Notes under the pieces: generated by a model
The model's input: the letters and a program-made list of their open reading frames with translations, nothing else
What the model was told of the DNA's origin: nothing
Database searches by the model: none
Source of the DNA: SZAS-103 sp038216155
Lineage (GTDB): Bacteria > Pseudomonadota > Gammaproteobacteria > Xanthomonadales > Xanthomonadaceae
DNA length: 21,153 bases
Direction: 5' to 3'
Assembly: GCA_038216155.1 (NCBI GenBank)
Contig: JBBQQH010000049.1
Coordinates: 1-21,153 of the forward strand
Shown here: one piece after another, positions 1 through 7,075 of the stretch
How the letters are laid out: every line of letters starts with the position of its first letter
Position numbering within the stretch: the stretch's first letter is position 1
Position numbers and translations under genes: made by a program

Positions 1-584
1 GCCAATTCTTCCGGGAAATGCATGATGAAGCGACGGCTGGGGTCCAGTTCGCCGATCGAATGCAGACCCTTCACGAATGCGGTGTCACCGGACTGGCTTT
101 CCCGTTCGATACGCGCCAGCGCAGTTGCGCCCATGCGGGTCATGATGCGCATGTTCGCGACCACGTACGGGCTGTCGGTGATCTCGACGCCGCAGCGAGA
201 GATCGGCGAATCGATCGGGCCCATGCAATAGGGAATCACGTACATTGTGCGACCGCGCATGCAGCCAGCGAACAACGCATCGATCTTGGCGTGCGCAACG
301 GCTGGTGCCATCCAGTGATTGTTTGGGCCGGCGTCAGTTTCGACCGGCGTGCAAACGAAAGTCAGGTGTTCCACCCGCGCCACGTCCGACGGGCTGGAAC
401 GGTGCAAATAGCAATCGGGATGAGTGTCGGGATTGAGCGCGATCAAATCGCCGGTGGCGAGCATCAGCTCGGTAAGCGCGCGCGATTCGGTGTCCGAACC
501 ATCGCACCACTGGATGCGGTCGGGCTGGGTGTGGCGGGCGACTTCAAGCACCCATTGGTTGAGTGCATCGAGTGTGCTGGACAT
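1..584 (-). CDS. pckG: Phosphoenolpyruvate carboxykinase (GTP), N-terminal part, cut by window edge
   Basis: This cytosolic enzyme converts oxaloacetate and GTP to phosphoenolpyruvate, GDP and CO2, the first committed step of gluconeogenesis. I read 194 codons on the minus strand starting from ATG at 584-582; the rest of the gene (the family is about 600 residues) lies left of the window. The translation begins MSSTLDALNQWVLEVA. It contains SDVARVE (residues 66-72, with the substrate-binding Arg70 expected from the family), MRGRTMYVIPYCMGP (109-123) and GVEITDSPYVVANMRIMTRMG (about 132-152). These are hallmarks of the GTP-dependent class, not the ATP-dependent one. No strong Shine-Dalgarno sequence precedes the ATG, but homologous sequence starts right there. 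A helix-turn-helix gene lies 75 bases upstream on the same strand. The identification is very secure; only the completeness of the gene is unknown. Confidence 0.95.
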   Translation of the reverse strand, partial: MSSTLDALNQWVLEVARHTQPDRIQWCDGSDTESRALTELMLATGDLIALNPDTHPDCYLHRSSPSDVARVEHLTFVCTPVETDAGPNNHWMAPAVAHAKIDALFAGCMRGRTMYVIPYCMGPIDSPISRCGVEITDSPYVVANMRIMTRMGATALARIERESQSGDTAFVKGLHSIGELDPSRRFIMHFPEEL

Positions 585-659
585 GTGAGGGATCAGACTG
601 GCGCCTGCTAGGCGGGAGGGCGAATCGAACCGCGACCACTGTCACGCAATTGTAACCGG

Positions 660-1403
660 TCAACCAGAATTGCTGCGGCGCAGCGGCTCGAACAACTGCA
701 GCTTCCACGGCCGCTTGCCCAGCACCAGGCTGACGCCGACCCGGTGCGCCGCCGGCAAGCCGGCGTCCTGTGCCATCAGCAGGTCGAACTCGCTGGCGCT
801 CTCGTCCATTCGGCGCTGCAAGCGGGCGGCGGAAGCCACGCTCATCATCCCGCTGAGCAGCAGCAACGACTCGTTTTCACCGGCGAAGTCGCGGGCGAAG
901 AAGTCCGGTAGCAGTTGGGTCCGAAAGAAGCGCTCCATCGGCCCGTTCCGGCGCCAGCGAAAATTTCGCGCGGTGCGCACGCGATATTTGTTGCCCGGTT
1001 GCAGCTCGATCACGCCCATGCGATCGAGCCGTGTCAGCAACAAAACCCATTCGGGCTGGCTGAAACGATACTTCGCCAGCACCTCGGCTTCGTTCCAGCG
1101 ATTGAGTAGCAGATACAGCACCAGCAGCAGCGCAGGGTCGGCGACCAGCGCCTGCTCGTGTTCAATGTCGAGCTCGGCCAGCGGCGCTGTGCCGTGTTGC
1201 GCCTCGGCAGCCAGATCGGCTAAACCGATATGCAACCCGTCGCAGATTTCCTCCAGTCGCTGCAGGTTCAACGCCTGCCGGGAGAACATGCGCTTGACTG
1301 CGGCTTCGCTCAGTTGGAGCTGCTGCGCCAGCGCGGCGTAGGTGATTCCCTGCGCCTTGAGCAGGCGCTTGAGGGCAGCGATCAGTTCATGGCGTAGCGG
1401 CAT
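660..1403 (-). CDS. XRE-like helix-turn-helix transcriptional regulator
   Basis: This is a probable DNA-binding regulator of 247 residues when started at the ATG at 1403-1401. An in-frame TTG at 1445 would add 14 residues, but the conserved-looking protein begins at MPLRHELIAALKRLL, so I prefer the ATG; neither start has a clear ribosome-binding site. Residues about 5-65 form a Cro/XRE-type domain, with the helix-turn-helix at about 20-41 (ITYAALAQQLQLSEAAVKRMF). The remaining 180 residues, including a hydrophobic helix at about 88-100 (DPALLLVLYLLLNRW) and a basic patch near NFRWRRNG, match no effector domain I can name. It is transcribed toward pckG with a 75-base gap, so control of pckG is possible but is only a guess from position. 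The DNA-binding call is fairly secure; the target and the signal are unknown. Confidence 0.8.
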   Translation of the reverse strand: MPLRHELIAALKRLLKAQGITYAALAQQLQLSEAAVKRMFSRQALNLQRLEEICDGLHIGLADLAAEAQHGTAPLAELDIEHEQALVADPALLLVLYLLLNRWNEAEVLAKYRFSQPEWVLLLTRLDRMGVIELQPGNKYRVRTARNFRWRRNGPMERFFRTQLLPDFFARDFAGENESLLLLSGMMSVASAARLQRRMDESASEFDLLMAQDAGLPAAHRVGVSLVLGKRPWKLQLFEPLRRSNSG

Positions 1404-1667
1404 GGTATCGATCCGAACTACTTCGAGTGGAAGGCCAGTCGGCAAAGTCTAGTGTTGTTGCCCCTCGGTTCGCCAGCGGCAAGAGTCCGCTCTGGTCCAC
1501 AGGGAAATCAGCAGTCAGCGTCGCGGTGGTGGCGAGCCGTTGCCTGCAAGACCAAAATGGCGACGTTGGGCCTCTCTAAACACAGTCAACCGGCAAGTCG
1601 CGAGGATGGGTTCGGTCAAGCGTAACGGGTATCATCGCGTCGACTGCATACCGAAGACGAAACCCCA

Positions 1668-2984
1668 ATGTCGGACATGGATGACATCAAGGATGATGGC
1701 GCTGCGAGGCCACTGGAAGCCGATCCTGCTCACGACGCGCGGCTGGCATGCCTTGCGGATCTCAAGCGTGAACCGAACGACCCCACCGCATTGACCCAAC
1801 TCGCCGAATTCGAGTTGGCGGCAGGAAATATGGAGCGGGTCATCGCTTTGCTTACACGCGTTCGCGATCTTCAACCGACTGATGTCTCGCGCTACCACGA
1901 CCTTGGGATGATGCTGGCGCAAGTTGGCAGGTTGGATGAAGCAGGTGTGGAGCTGGCGCGAGGTCTGCTGCTGGGCCCAGACAACCTGCTCCTACGTTTG
2001 CACATGGGCATGGTCGACATGGCTAATGGACGGCAACTTCGAGCCTTTGGGCATTACCTGCTGGCCCTGGACCAGGCACGCAACAAGCCTCAACCGCCAC
2101 TGACTCGCACCCTGCTGGATCAAGCAGCCCAGGCCGTAACTTCCGAGCAGCGCTTGCGGATTAGCGCGTGCCTCAGCGGGATTAGAAAGAGTCATGGCAG
2201 CGCCGCACTTCGCCGCATAGACGAATGCGCCGCAGGATTTATTGGCGCGCGTCGCAATCGCTACGCGCATCCGAAATGGCGTCCGGACGTGATGTATATC
2301 CCGGATCTTCCACCGAAGCCGTTTTACGAACGCGAAGACTTCGAATGGATCGGCGTATTGGAGGCTGCGACGCCGATCATTCGGAAGGAAATGATCGGCC
2401 TGCTGGAGTCCAGCGGGCCCGCTTTTGAACCTTACATCCAGCTCGATCCTGACGACCCCGCCGCAGACAGTTGGGGAGGTCTCAACCGCTCGATGCAATG
2501 GTCCACGTCGCACCTTTTCAGGCATGGAAAACCCTACCCGGCCAACCTCGACAAGTGCCCGCGAACGCGCGAGCTCCTTGACGACCTTCCACTCATGCGC
2601 ATACCGGGGCACGGTCCGGAAGTTGTGTTTTCACAACTCAAACCCGGGGCGCATATCCCACCACACTACGGAAGCGTCAACGGTCGACTAATTGTGCATC
2701 TGCCGCTAATCGTTCCGCCGGACTGCGGAGCGTTGCGTGCGGCGGGCGAATCTCGGAAGTGGGTGGAAGGTCGCTGCGTGATTTTCGATGATTCATTCGA
2801 GCATGACGCATGGAATTCAAGCAAATTAACGCGCGTGGTAATGCTGCTGGATATCTGGAATCCGAATTTGACCAGTGTGGAGCGCGACGGATTTTCTGCA
2901 TTGCTGGTCGCAATGGACGAATTTGGAGACGCCGCTCGCGCCGAAGCCTCGCAAATCACGACCTCTGCCGTCGACAGCACCTGA
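1668..2984 (+). CDS. TPR-like protein with C-terminal aspartyl/asparaginyl beta-hydroxylase domain
   Basis: This 438-residue protein has two parts. Residues about 20-140 look like tetratricopeptide helices (for example PTALTQLAEFELAAGN and VSRYHDLGMMLAQVGRLDEA), probably for protein binding. Residues about 225-405 carry the Fe(II)/2-oxoglutarate-dependent aspartyl/asparaginyl beta-hydroxylase fold. Visible motifs are FSQLKPGAHIPPHYG (321-335), NGRLIVHLPL (338-347), WVEGRCVIFDDSFEHDAWN (365-383) and RVVMLLDIWNP (389-399). His333 and His379 are 46 residues apart, the same spacing as the two iron-ligand histidines of animal aspartyl hydroxylase. Arg389 lies ten residues after the second His, as the 2-oxoglutarate-binding Arg does. 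No signal peptide is visible, so a cytoplasmic location is likely. The start is an ATG encoding MSDMDD. The gene stands alone, between a gene on the opposite strand and a convergent tetR. Its substrate is unknown, and its base composition looks less G+C-rich by eye than fadE. Confidence 0.85.
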   Translation: MSDMDDIKDDGAARPLEADPAHDARLACLADLKREPNDPTALTQLAEFELAAGNMERVIALLTRVRDLQPTDVSRYHDLGMMLAQVGRLDEAGVELARGLLLGPDNLLLRLHMGMVDMANGRQLRAFGHYLLALDQARNKPQPPLTRTLLDQAAQAVTSEQRLRISACLSGIRKSHGSAALRRIDECAAGFIGARRNRYAHPKWRPDVMYIPDLPPKPFYEREDFEWIGVLEAATPIIRKEMIGLLESSGPAFEPYIQLDPDDPAADSWGGLNRSMQWSTSHLFRHGKPYPANLDKCPRTRELLDDLPLMRIPGHGPEVVFSQLKPGAHIPPHYGSVNGRLIVHLPLIVPPDCGALRAAGESRKWVEGRCVIFDDSFEHDAWNSSKLTRVVMLLDIWNPNLTSVERDGFSALLVAMDEFGDAARAEASQITTSAVDST

Positions 2985-3089
2985 GACTCCAAGGCAATAC
3001 CCATTTTGCCGCTCTGTTGCGGGCTCACAGAAAATTAGTGCTGTGATTGAATGGCGCGCAGCGAGCGCTAACACTTGGCGACTCGCATC

Positions 3090-3683
3090 TCAGGGAATCA
3101 ATGTCTGCATCACATGCTCCACATACGCCTCGAATTCGCCGTGGTGCAAGCGCGGCTGGTGCAGTTGCAGCGAGAGTTGCAGGAATCCGACGTAGGCCGC
3201 GTACGCCAATCGCGCGCGATGCTGGGCCTCGGTGCGAGTCAGGCCAGATTGGCGAAACGAAGCCCACAGATAGTCCAGGCGTCGCTGCGATACGCGCTCC
3301 ATCACCGGCTTGACCACCGGATGATCCAGCGCCTTGAGCAATTCGGAATACAGCACGTGCGAGCGCACCTCGTGGGCGACCAGCAGGAACAACTTGCGCA
3401 GTCGTTCGCGCGGGTCGGAGATCGCCTCGAGCTGGCCGAACACCGTTTCCTGTTCGACTGACTCCCAATGCTCCAAGGCCGCAGTTAACAGCGCCTCGCG
3501 CGACGGGAAGTGCCAGTAAAAGCTGCCCTTGGTCACCCCGAGCCGTCGCGCCAACGGCTCCACACCGACCGCCGCCAAGCCTTGCTCGGCCATCAGATCA
3601 AGCGCCGCCTGCGCCCAATCGGATGCAGACAAGCGCGCCGGACGTGCGTTGGAGGTTTCCGTGGACTGATCGGGGGCTGGCAT
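3090..3683 (-). CDS. TetR/AcrR-family transcriptional regulator
   Basis: This 197-residue regulator starts at ATG 3683-3681 (MPAPDQSTETSN). The open frame continues upstream to 3890, but that extension runs through the intergenic DNA, including the palindrome at 3800-3817, and has no family similarity. The N-terminal DNA-binding domain is typical of TetR: SDWAQAALDLMAEQG (helix 1, about 21-35), then VEPLARRLGVTKGSFYWHFPSREAL (about 41-65), where SFYWHF is the recognition-helix signature. The C-terminal part (about 75-197) is a helical ligand and dimer domain. The gene is divergent from fadE with 271 bases between starts. By analogy with other TetR-type regulators of fat metabolism, it may repress fadE and release DNA when an acyl-CoA or similar ligand binds. 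The family is certain; the target is inferred from the arrangement. Confidence 0.9.
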   Translation of the reverse strand: MPAPDQSTETSNARPARLSASDWAQAALDLMAEQGLAAVGVEPLARRLGVTKGSFYWHFPSREALLTAALEHWESVEQETVFGQLEAISDPRERLRKLFLLVAHEVRSHVLYSELLKALDHPVVKPVMERVSQRRLDYLWASFRQSGLTRTEAQHRARLAYAAYVGFLQLSLQLHQPRLHHGEFEAYVEHVMQTLIP

Positions 3684-3726
3684 CGTCGCGAGGGGTGACC
3701 GATATGGAAAGAATGAGTGTAGCCAC

Positions 3727-3752
3727 CATACGCTCAAGGCCACAATCGTATG
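3727..3752. promoter_or_regulatory. Candidate regulator-binding inverted repeat (distal, tetR-fadE region)
   Basis: CATACG at 3727-3732 and CGTATG at 3747-3752 form a perfect inverted pair separated by 14 bases. The two CATAC/GTATG cores are offset by 21 bases, close to two turns of the helix. The site lies 44 bases upstream of the tetR start and shares its half-site with the palindrome at 3800-3817. On its own it could be chance; the shared half-site is the main support. Confidence 0.3.
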
Positions 3753-3799
3753 TCCAGTTTTGGGGCGCGAGCGGGGATTGAAACCTGCCGGCGACCGTT

Positions 3800-3817
3800 C
3801 CATACTATGCCGTATGG
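3800..3817. promoter_or_regulatory. Candidate TetR operator: CCATAC-N6-GTATGG
   Basis: A perfect 18-base inverted repeat with six-base arms (CCATAC and GTATGG) and a six-base centre (TATGCC) lies between the divergent tetR and fadE starts. Arms of this length and spacing suit a homodimeric TetR-family protein. The half-site recurs at 3727-3752. Binding is inferred from position and symmetry. Confidence 0.45.
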
Positions 3818-3954
3818 TGCATTCCGTTGCACCCGGCGCCCAGTGCCAATTTTCGTTTCCATCCGGTAATCGTCGGCCCGCATTGTTCATCGCCGCAAGT
3901 TCGCGGCATTATCGAACCGGCGCGGTTTCTGATTGCTTTATCGCGGAGCAGACA

Positions 3955-6438
3955 ATGTCGAACGTGGTCTTGATCGTGTTGCCAATCCTGGCGGTCCTGC
4001 TGGGCTCGGCGTTCTGCGCCTATCACCGCGGGTCGATGCCCATCTGGGTTCTGGTCTGCGCCGGCTTGCTTGGCTTGTGCGTGTTGGCGGGCGCCAATCC
4101 GGTCAGCGTTTACGTCGCCGCCGGACTGGTCGCACTGGTCGCGATTCCGCTGCTGATACCGGGCATCCGCCGACCATTGATCACTGCGCCGCTGTTGAAG
4201 TTCTACACGCGCATCCTGCCGCCGCTGTCGGAGACCGAGCGCACCGCGCTGGAAGCCGGCACCGTGGGCTGGGAAGGTGAGCTGTTTTCCGGCATGCCGA
4301 AATGGAAACTGCTGCTGTCGCAGCCAAAACCTGAACTGACGGCGGAGGAACAGGCGTTTCTTGCCGGGCCGTGCGAGACCGTGTGCCGGATGACGAACGA
4401 CTGGGAGACCAGTCACGTGCGCGCCGATCTCGCGCCGGAGGTCTGGGATTACATCAAGAAGAACAAGTTCTTCGGCATGATCATTCCGAAGCAATTCGGT
4501 GGCTTGGGCTTTTCGGCGCTGGCCAACCACAAGGTGATTGAGAAACTCGCTTCGGTCTCGGCCACGCTCAGCTCCACTGTCGGCGTTCCCAATTCGCTCG
4601 GCCCTGGCGAGCTGCTGATGCATTACGGCACGGACGAGCAGAAAAATCACTATCTGCCGCGACTGGCCGATGGCCGCGAGGTGCCCTGCTTCGGGCTGAC
4701 CGGTCCATTCGCCGGCTCGGATGCCACTTCGATCCCCGACTACGGCATCATCTGCACCGGCAATTTCGGCGGCGCCGAAGTGGTCGGCATCCGCCTCAAC
4801 TTCGACAAGCGCTACATCACCCTGGCTCCGGTGGCGACCCTGATCGGTCTGGCGTTCCGCTTGTACGATCCCGACCATTTGATCGGCGATGTCGAGGACC
4901 TTGGCATCTCGCTGGCGCTGGTGCCGCGCGATACGCCGGGAATCCAGATTGGGCGTCGCCACTTTCCGCTCAATATTCCGTTCCAGAACGGCCCGATCCA
5001 CGGCAAGGACGTGTTCGTCCCGCTGTCGGCGCTGATCGGCGGCGAGGAGCAGGCCGGCAAGGGCTGGCAGATGTTGGTCGAAGTGCTGTCAATCGGGCGC
5101 TCGATCACCCTGCCCTCCACCGCCAGTGGTTCGGCGCGCTTGGGCGCGCTGGTCACCGGCGCCTATGCGCGCATTCGCAAGCAGTTTGGCCTTTCGATTG
5201 GACGCTTTGAAGGCGTCGAGGAAGCACTCGCGCGCATCGCCGGCAATACCTACGCGATTACGGCGTTGTCGCAGGCGACCGCAGCCGCGGTGAGTCGCGG
5301 CGAAAATCCCGCTGTGCCCTCGACCATCGCGAAATACCACTGCACCACGATCGGGCGCGAGATCATCCAGGATGCGATGGATATCCATGGCGGCAAGGGC
5401 ATCATACTCGGCCCGCGCAATTACCTCGGTCGCGACTGGCAAGGCGCGCCGATCTCGATCACGGTCGAGGGCGCCAACATCATGACCCGCAGCCTGATGA
5501 TCTTCGGCCAGGGCGCGATCCTGTGCCATCCGTGGGTGCTCAAGGAAATGAAGGCGACGATGTTGGAAGATCCTGTGCTGCGACTGCGGGAGTTCGACCG
5601 CAACCTGTTCGGCCACATTGGTTTCGCGTTTTCAAACGCGGCGCGCAGCCTATGGTTCGGGTTGGTGTCCTCGCACGTCGGCAGCGCGCCGGGCGGAGCC
5701 TATACACGCCGCTTCTATCGCAAGCTCAACCGCTACTCCGCGGCGTTGGCGCTGATGGCCGACACCTCGATGCTGCTGCTCGGCGGCAAGCTCAAGTTCA
5801 AGGAAAAACTCTCAGGCCGATTGGGCGATGTGCTCAGCCAGTTGTACATCGCCAGTGCGATGCTCAAACGCTACGAGGACCGAGGCCGGCCCGTCGACGA
5901 ACAGCCGTTGCTGGCGTGGGCGTTCCACGATTGCATCCACAAGATCGAACTGGCCCTGTCGGGCGCTCTGCGCAATTTCCCGGTGCGCAGCGTCGGCTGG
6001 TTGTTGTGGCAATTGGTGTTTCCATTCGGCCGTCGCGCGCAACCACCGTCGGATCGGCTCGGCCATCGTGCCGCCGCGTTGCTGATGTCGCCATCGGAGG
6101 CGCGCGATCGCCTCGGCGAAGGCGCGTTTTTGACCCCGTGCGAAAACAATCCGGCTGGCCGCATCAACAGCTATCTGGCCAAGGCGATTCTGGCCGAGCC
6201 GGTCGAGCGCAAGTTTCTCAAGGCGCTCAAGAACAGCGATATCCAGGCGCTGGAATTTCCGGCGCAGCTGGCCGAAGGCGTGGCCGAGGGCTGGATCACC
6301 GCGCAGGAAAAAATCCAGCTCGAAGAACTGCGCGAGATTACGCTGGACACGATCATGGTTGACGATTTCGACCCGGCCGATCTTGAATCTGCCGCGCTGT
6401 ATCGGCAGTCGCTGACGCAGCGGGCGGCGGCGGCCTGA
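3955..6438 (+). CDS. fadE: Acyl-CoA dehydrogenase, FadE type
   Basis: FadE carries out the first, FAD-dependent step of fatty-acid beta-oxidation, making trans-2-enoyl-CoA from acyl-CoA. The protein has 827 residues, close to the 814 of E. coli FadE, and aligns along its whole length. I chose ATG 3955 because GGAG (3945-3948) lies six bases before it and because MSNVVLIVLPILAVLL matches the membrane-anchoring N-terminus. The frame is open back to 3760, but that part covers intergenic DNA. Two hydrophobic segments occupy about 1-23 and 30-70. Conserved blocks include VGVPNSLGPGELL (209-221), HYGTDEQKNHYLPRLADG (223-240), RRHFPLNIPFQNGP (334-347) and YHCTTIGREIIQDAMDIHGGKG (461-482). In VEGANIMTRS (504-513), Glu505 is the expected catalytic base. 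The C-terminal FadE-specific domain (about 545-827) ends with VDDFDPADLE. A TetR-family gene is divergent and probably regulates it. Confidence 0.95.
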   Translation: MSNVVLIVLPILAVLLGSAFCAYHRGSMPIWVLVCAGLLGLCVLAGANPVSVYVAAGLVALVAIPLLIPGIRRPLITAPLLKFYTRILPPLSETERTALEAGTVGWEGELFSGMPKWKLLLSQPKPELTAEEQAFLAGPCETVCRMTNDWETSHVRADLAPEVWDYIKKNKFFGMIIPKQFGGLGFSALANHKVIEKLASVSATLSSTVGVPNSLGPGELLMHYGTDEQKNHYLPRLADGREVPCFGLTGPFAGSDATSIPDYGIICTGNFGGAEVVGIRLNFDKRYITLAPVATLIGLAFRLYDPDHLIGDVEDLGISLALVPRDTPGIQIGRRHFPLNIPFQNGPIHGKDVFVPLSALIGGEEQAGKGWQMLVEVLSIGRSITLPSTASGSARLGALVTGAYARIRKQFGLSIGRFEGVEEALARIAGNTYAITALSQATAAAVSRGENPAVPSTIAKYHCTTIGREIIQDAMDIHGGKGIILGPRNYLGRDWQGAPISITVEGANIMTRSLMIFGQGAILCHPWVLKEMKATMLEDPVLRLREFDRNLFGHIGFAFSNAARSLWFGLVSSHVGSAPGGAYTRRFYRKLNRYSAALALMADTSMLLLGGKLKFKEKLSGRLGDVLSQLYIASAMLKRYEDRGRPVDEQPLLAWAFHDCIHKIELALSGALRNFPVRSVGWLLWQLVFPFGRRAQPPSDRLGHRAAALLMSPSEARDRLGEGAFLTPCENNPAGRINSYLAKAILAEPVERKFLKALKNSDIQALEFPAQLAEGVAEGWITAQEKIQLEELREITLDTIMVDDFDPADLESAALYRQSLTQRAAAA

Positions 6439-6467
6439 GGCGAGGCGCGCTGCCGGCTTCTATCGGG

Positions 6468-7064
6468 TTAGCCTAGACCCAACAGCGCGCGGTACTCCGC
6501 GCCCGGTTCGGTATCGAAGGCGTATGCCTGCACTTCGAGATTTCCAGTTCCCATGTAAACGTGGTCGAAGCCGCTTTCGGCCAAGATGCGACCAAGCGAT
6601 TTCACGCTGAAGCCGGTCTTGTGCGCATAAAAGTCGTTGCCGGTGCGTTCGATTTCCACGCTCCAGCCATACAGCACGTCGCGCACCAGAATCTCGCCAG
6701 CCGGCGAGGTATACAGCACGTCGTCGACATCCAAGCCGCGTTGCACCACCTGGCGCATCACTGCGTCCAAGTCCGGCACCGTGATATGCGCGAAGCCGCC
6801 GGGCTTGAGCACATGCCGAAAACCGGCCAGCACGCGTGCGCCATCGTGCCGGTGGTAGTGCTCGAGATTGTGCGAGCAATAGATCGCCTCGAACTGCGCG
6901 GCGTCCTGGGTTTCCAGTTCGCGCGCATCGCACAGCAGATCCGGTTCGCCGCGCGGATCGATGTCCAGCAGCACGTGCTGCCAGCCATTGAAATGCTCAG
7001 GCAGTGGCACCTGTCGGTTGTTGCCGCCGACGTTGAGTACCTTGGGTTGTTGCGGATCAGACAT
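6468..7064 (-). CDS. Class I SAM-dependent methyltransferase (Methyltransf_11-like)
   Basis: This 198-residue protein has the Rossmann-type methyltransferase order. Motif I is KVLNVGGNN (8-16), a degenerate form in which the usual acidic/GxGxG pattern is reduced to NVGG. Motif II is VLLDIDP (31-37). DLLCDARELE lies at 42-51, the EAIYCSHNLEHY block at 59-70, and VLKPGGFAHITVPD, the post-motif III loop, at 85-98. The substrate cannot be told from sequence. Similar small proteins act on sugars, lipids or proteins, sometimes in surface-polysaccharide pathways. Its ATG (7064-7062) is 11 bases downstream of the stop codon of the translocase-like gene, so the two are probably one operon. It is convergent with fadE, with only 29 bases between the stop codons. 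The fold assignment is secure and the function is open. Confidence 0.82.
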   Translation of the reverse strand: MSDPQQPKVLNVGGNNRQVPLPEHFNGWQHVLLDIDPRGEPDLLCDARELETQDAAQFEAIYCSHNLEHYHRHDGARVLAGFRHVLKPGGFAHITVPDLDAVMRQVVQRGLDVDDVLYTSPAGEILVRDVLYGWSVEIERTGNDFYAHKTGFSVKSLGRILAESGFDHVYMGTGNLEVQAYAFDTEPGAEYRALLGLG

Positions 7065-7075
7065 GGAGTGGATTC

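Noticed and set aside
18..611. A 197-codon plus-strand open frame at the left edge
   Set aside because: The minus strand of the same DNA encodes the clearly recognisable PEP carboxykinase N-terminus.
3805..5001. A 398-codon minus-strand open frame opposite fadE
   Set aside because: fadE is aligned end to end with its family in the other strand, and this frame has low-complexity H/R/Q-rich composition typical of an antisense reading.
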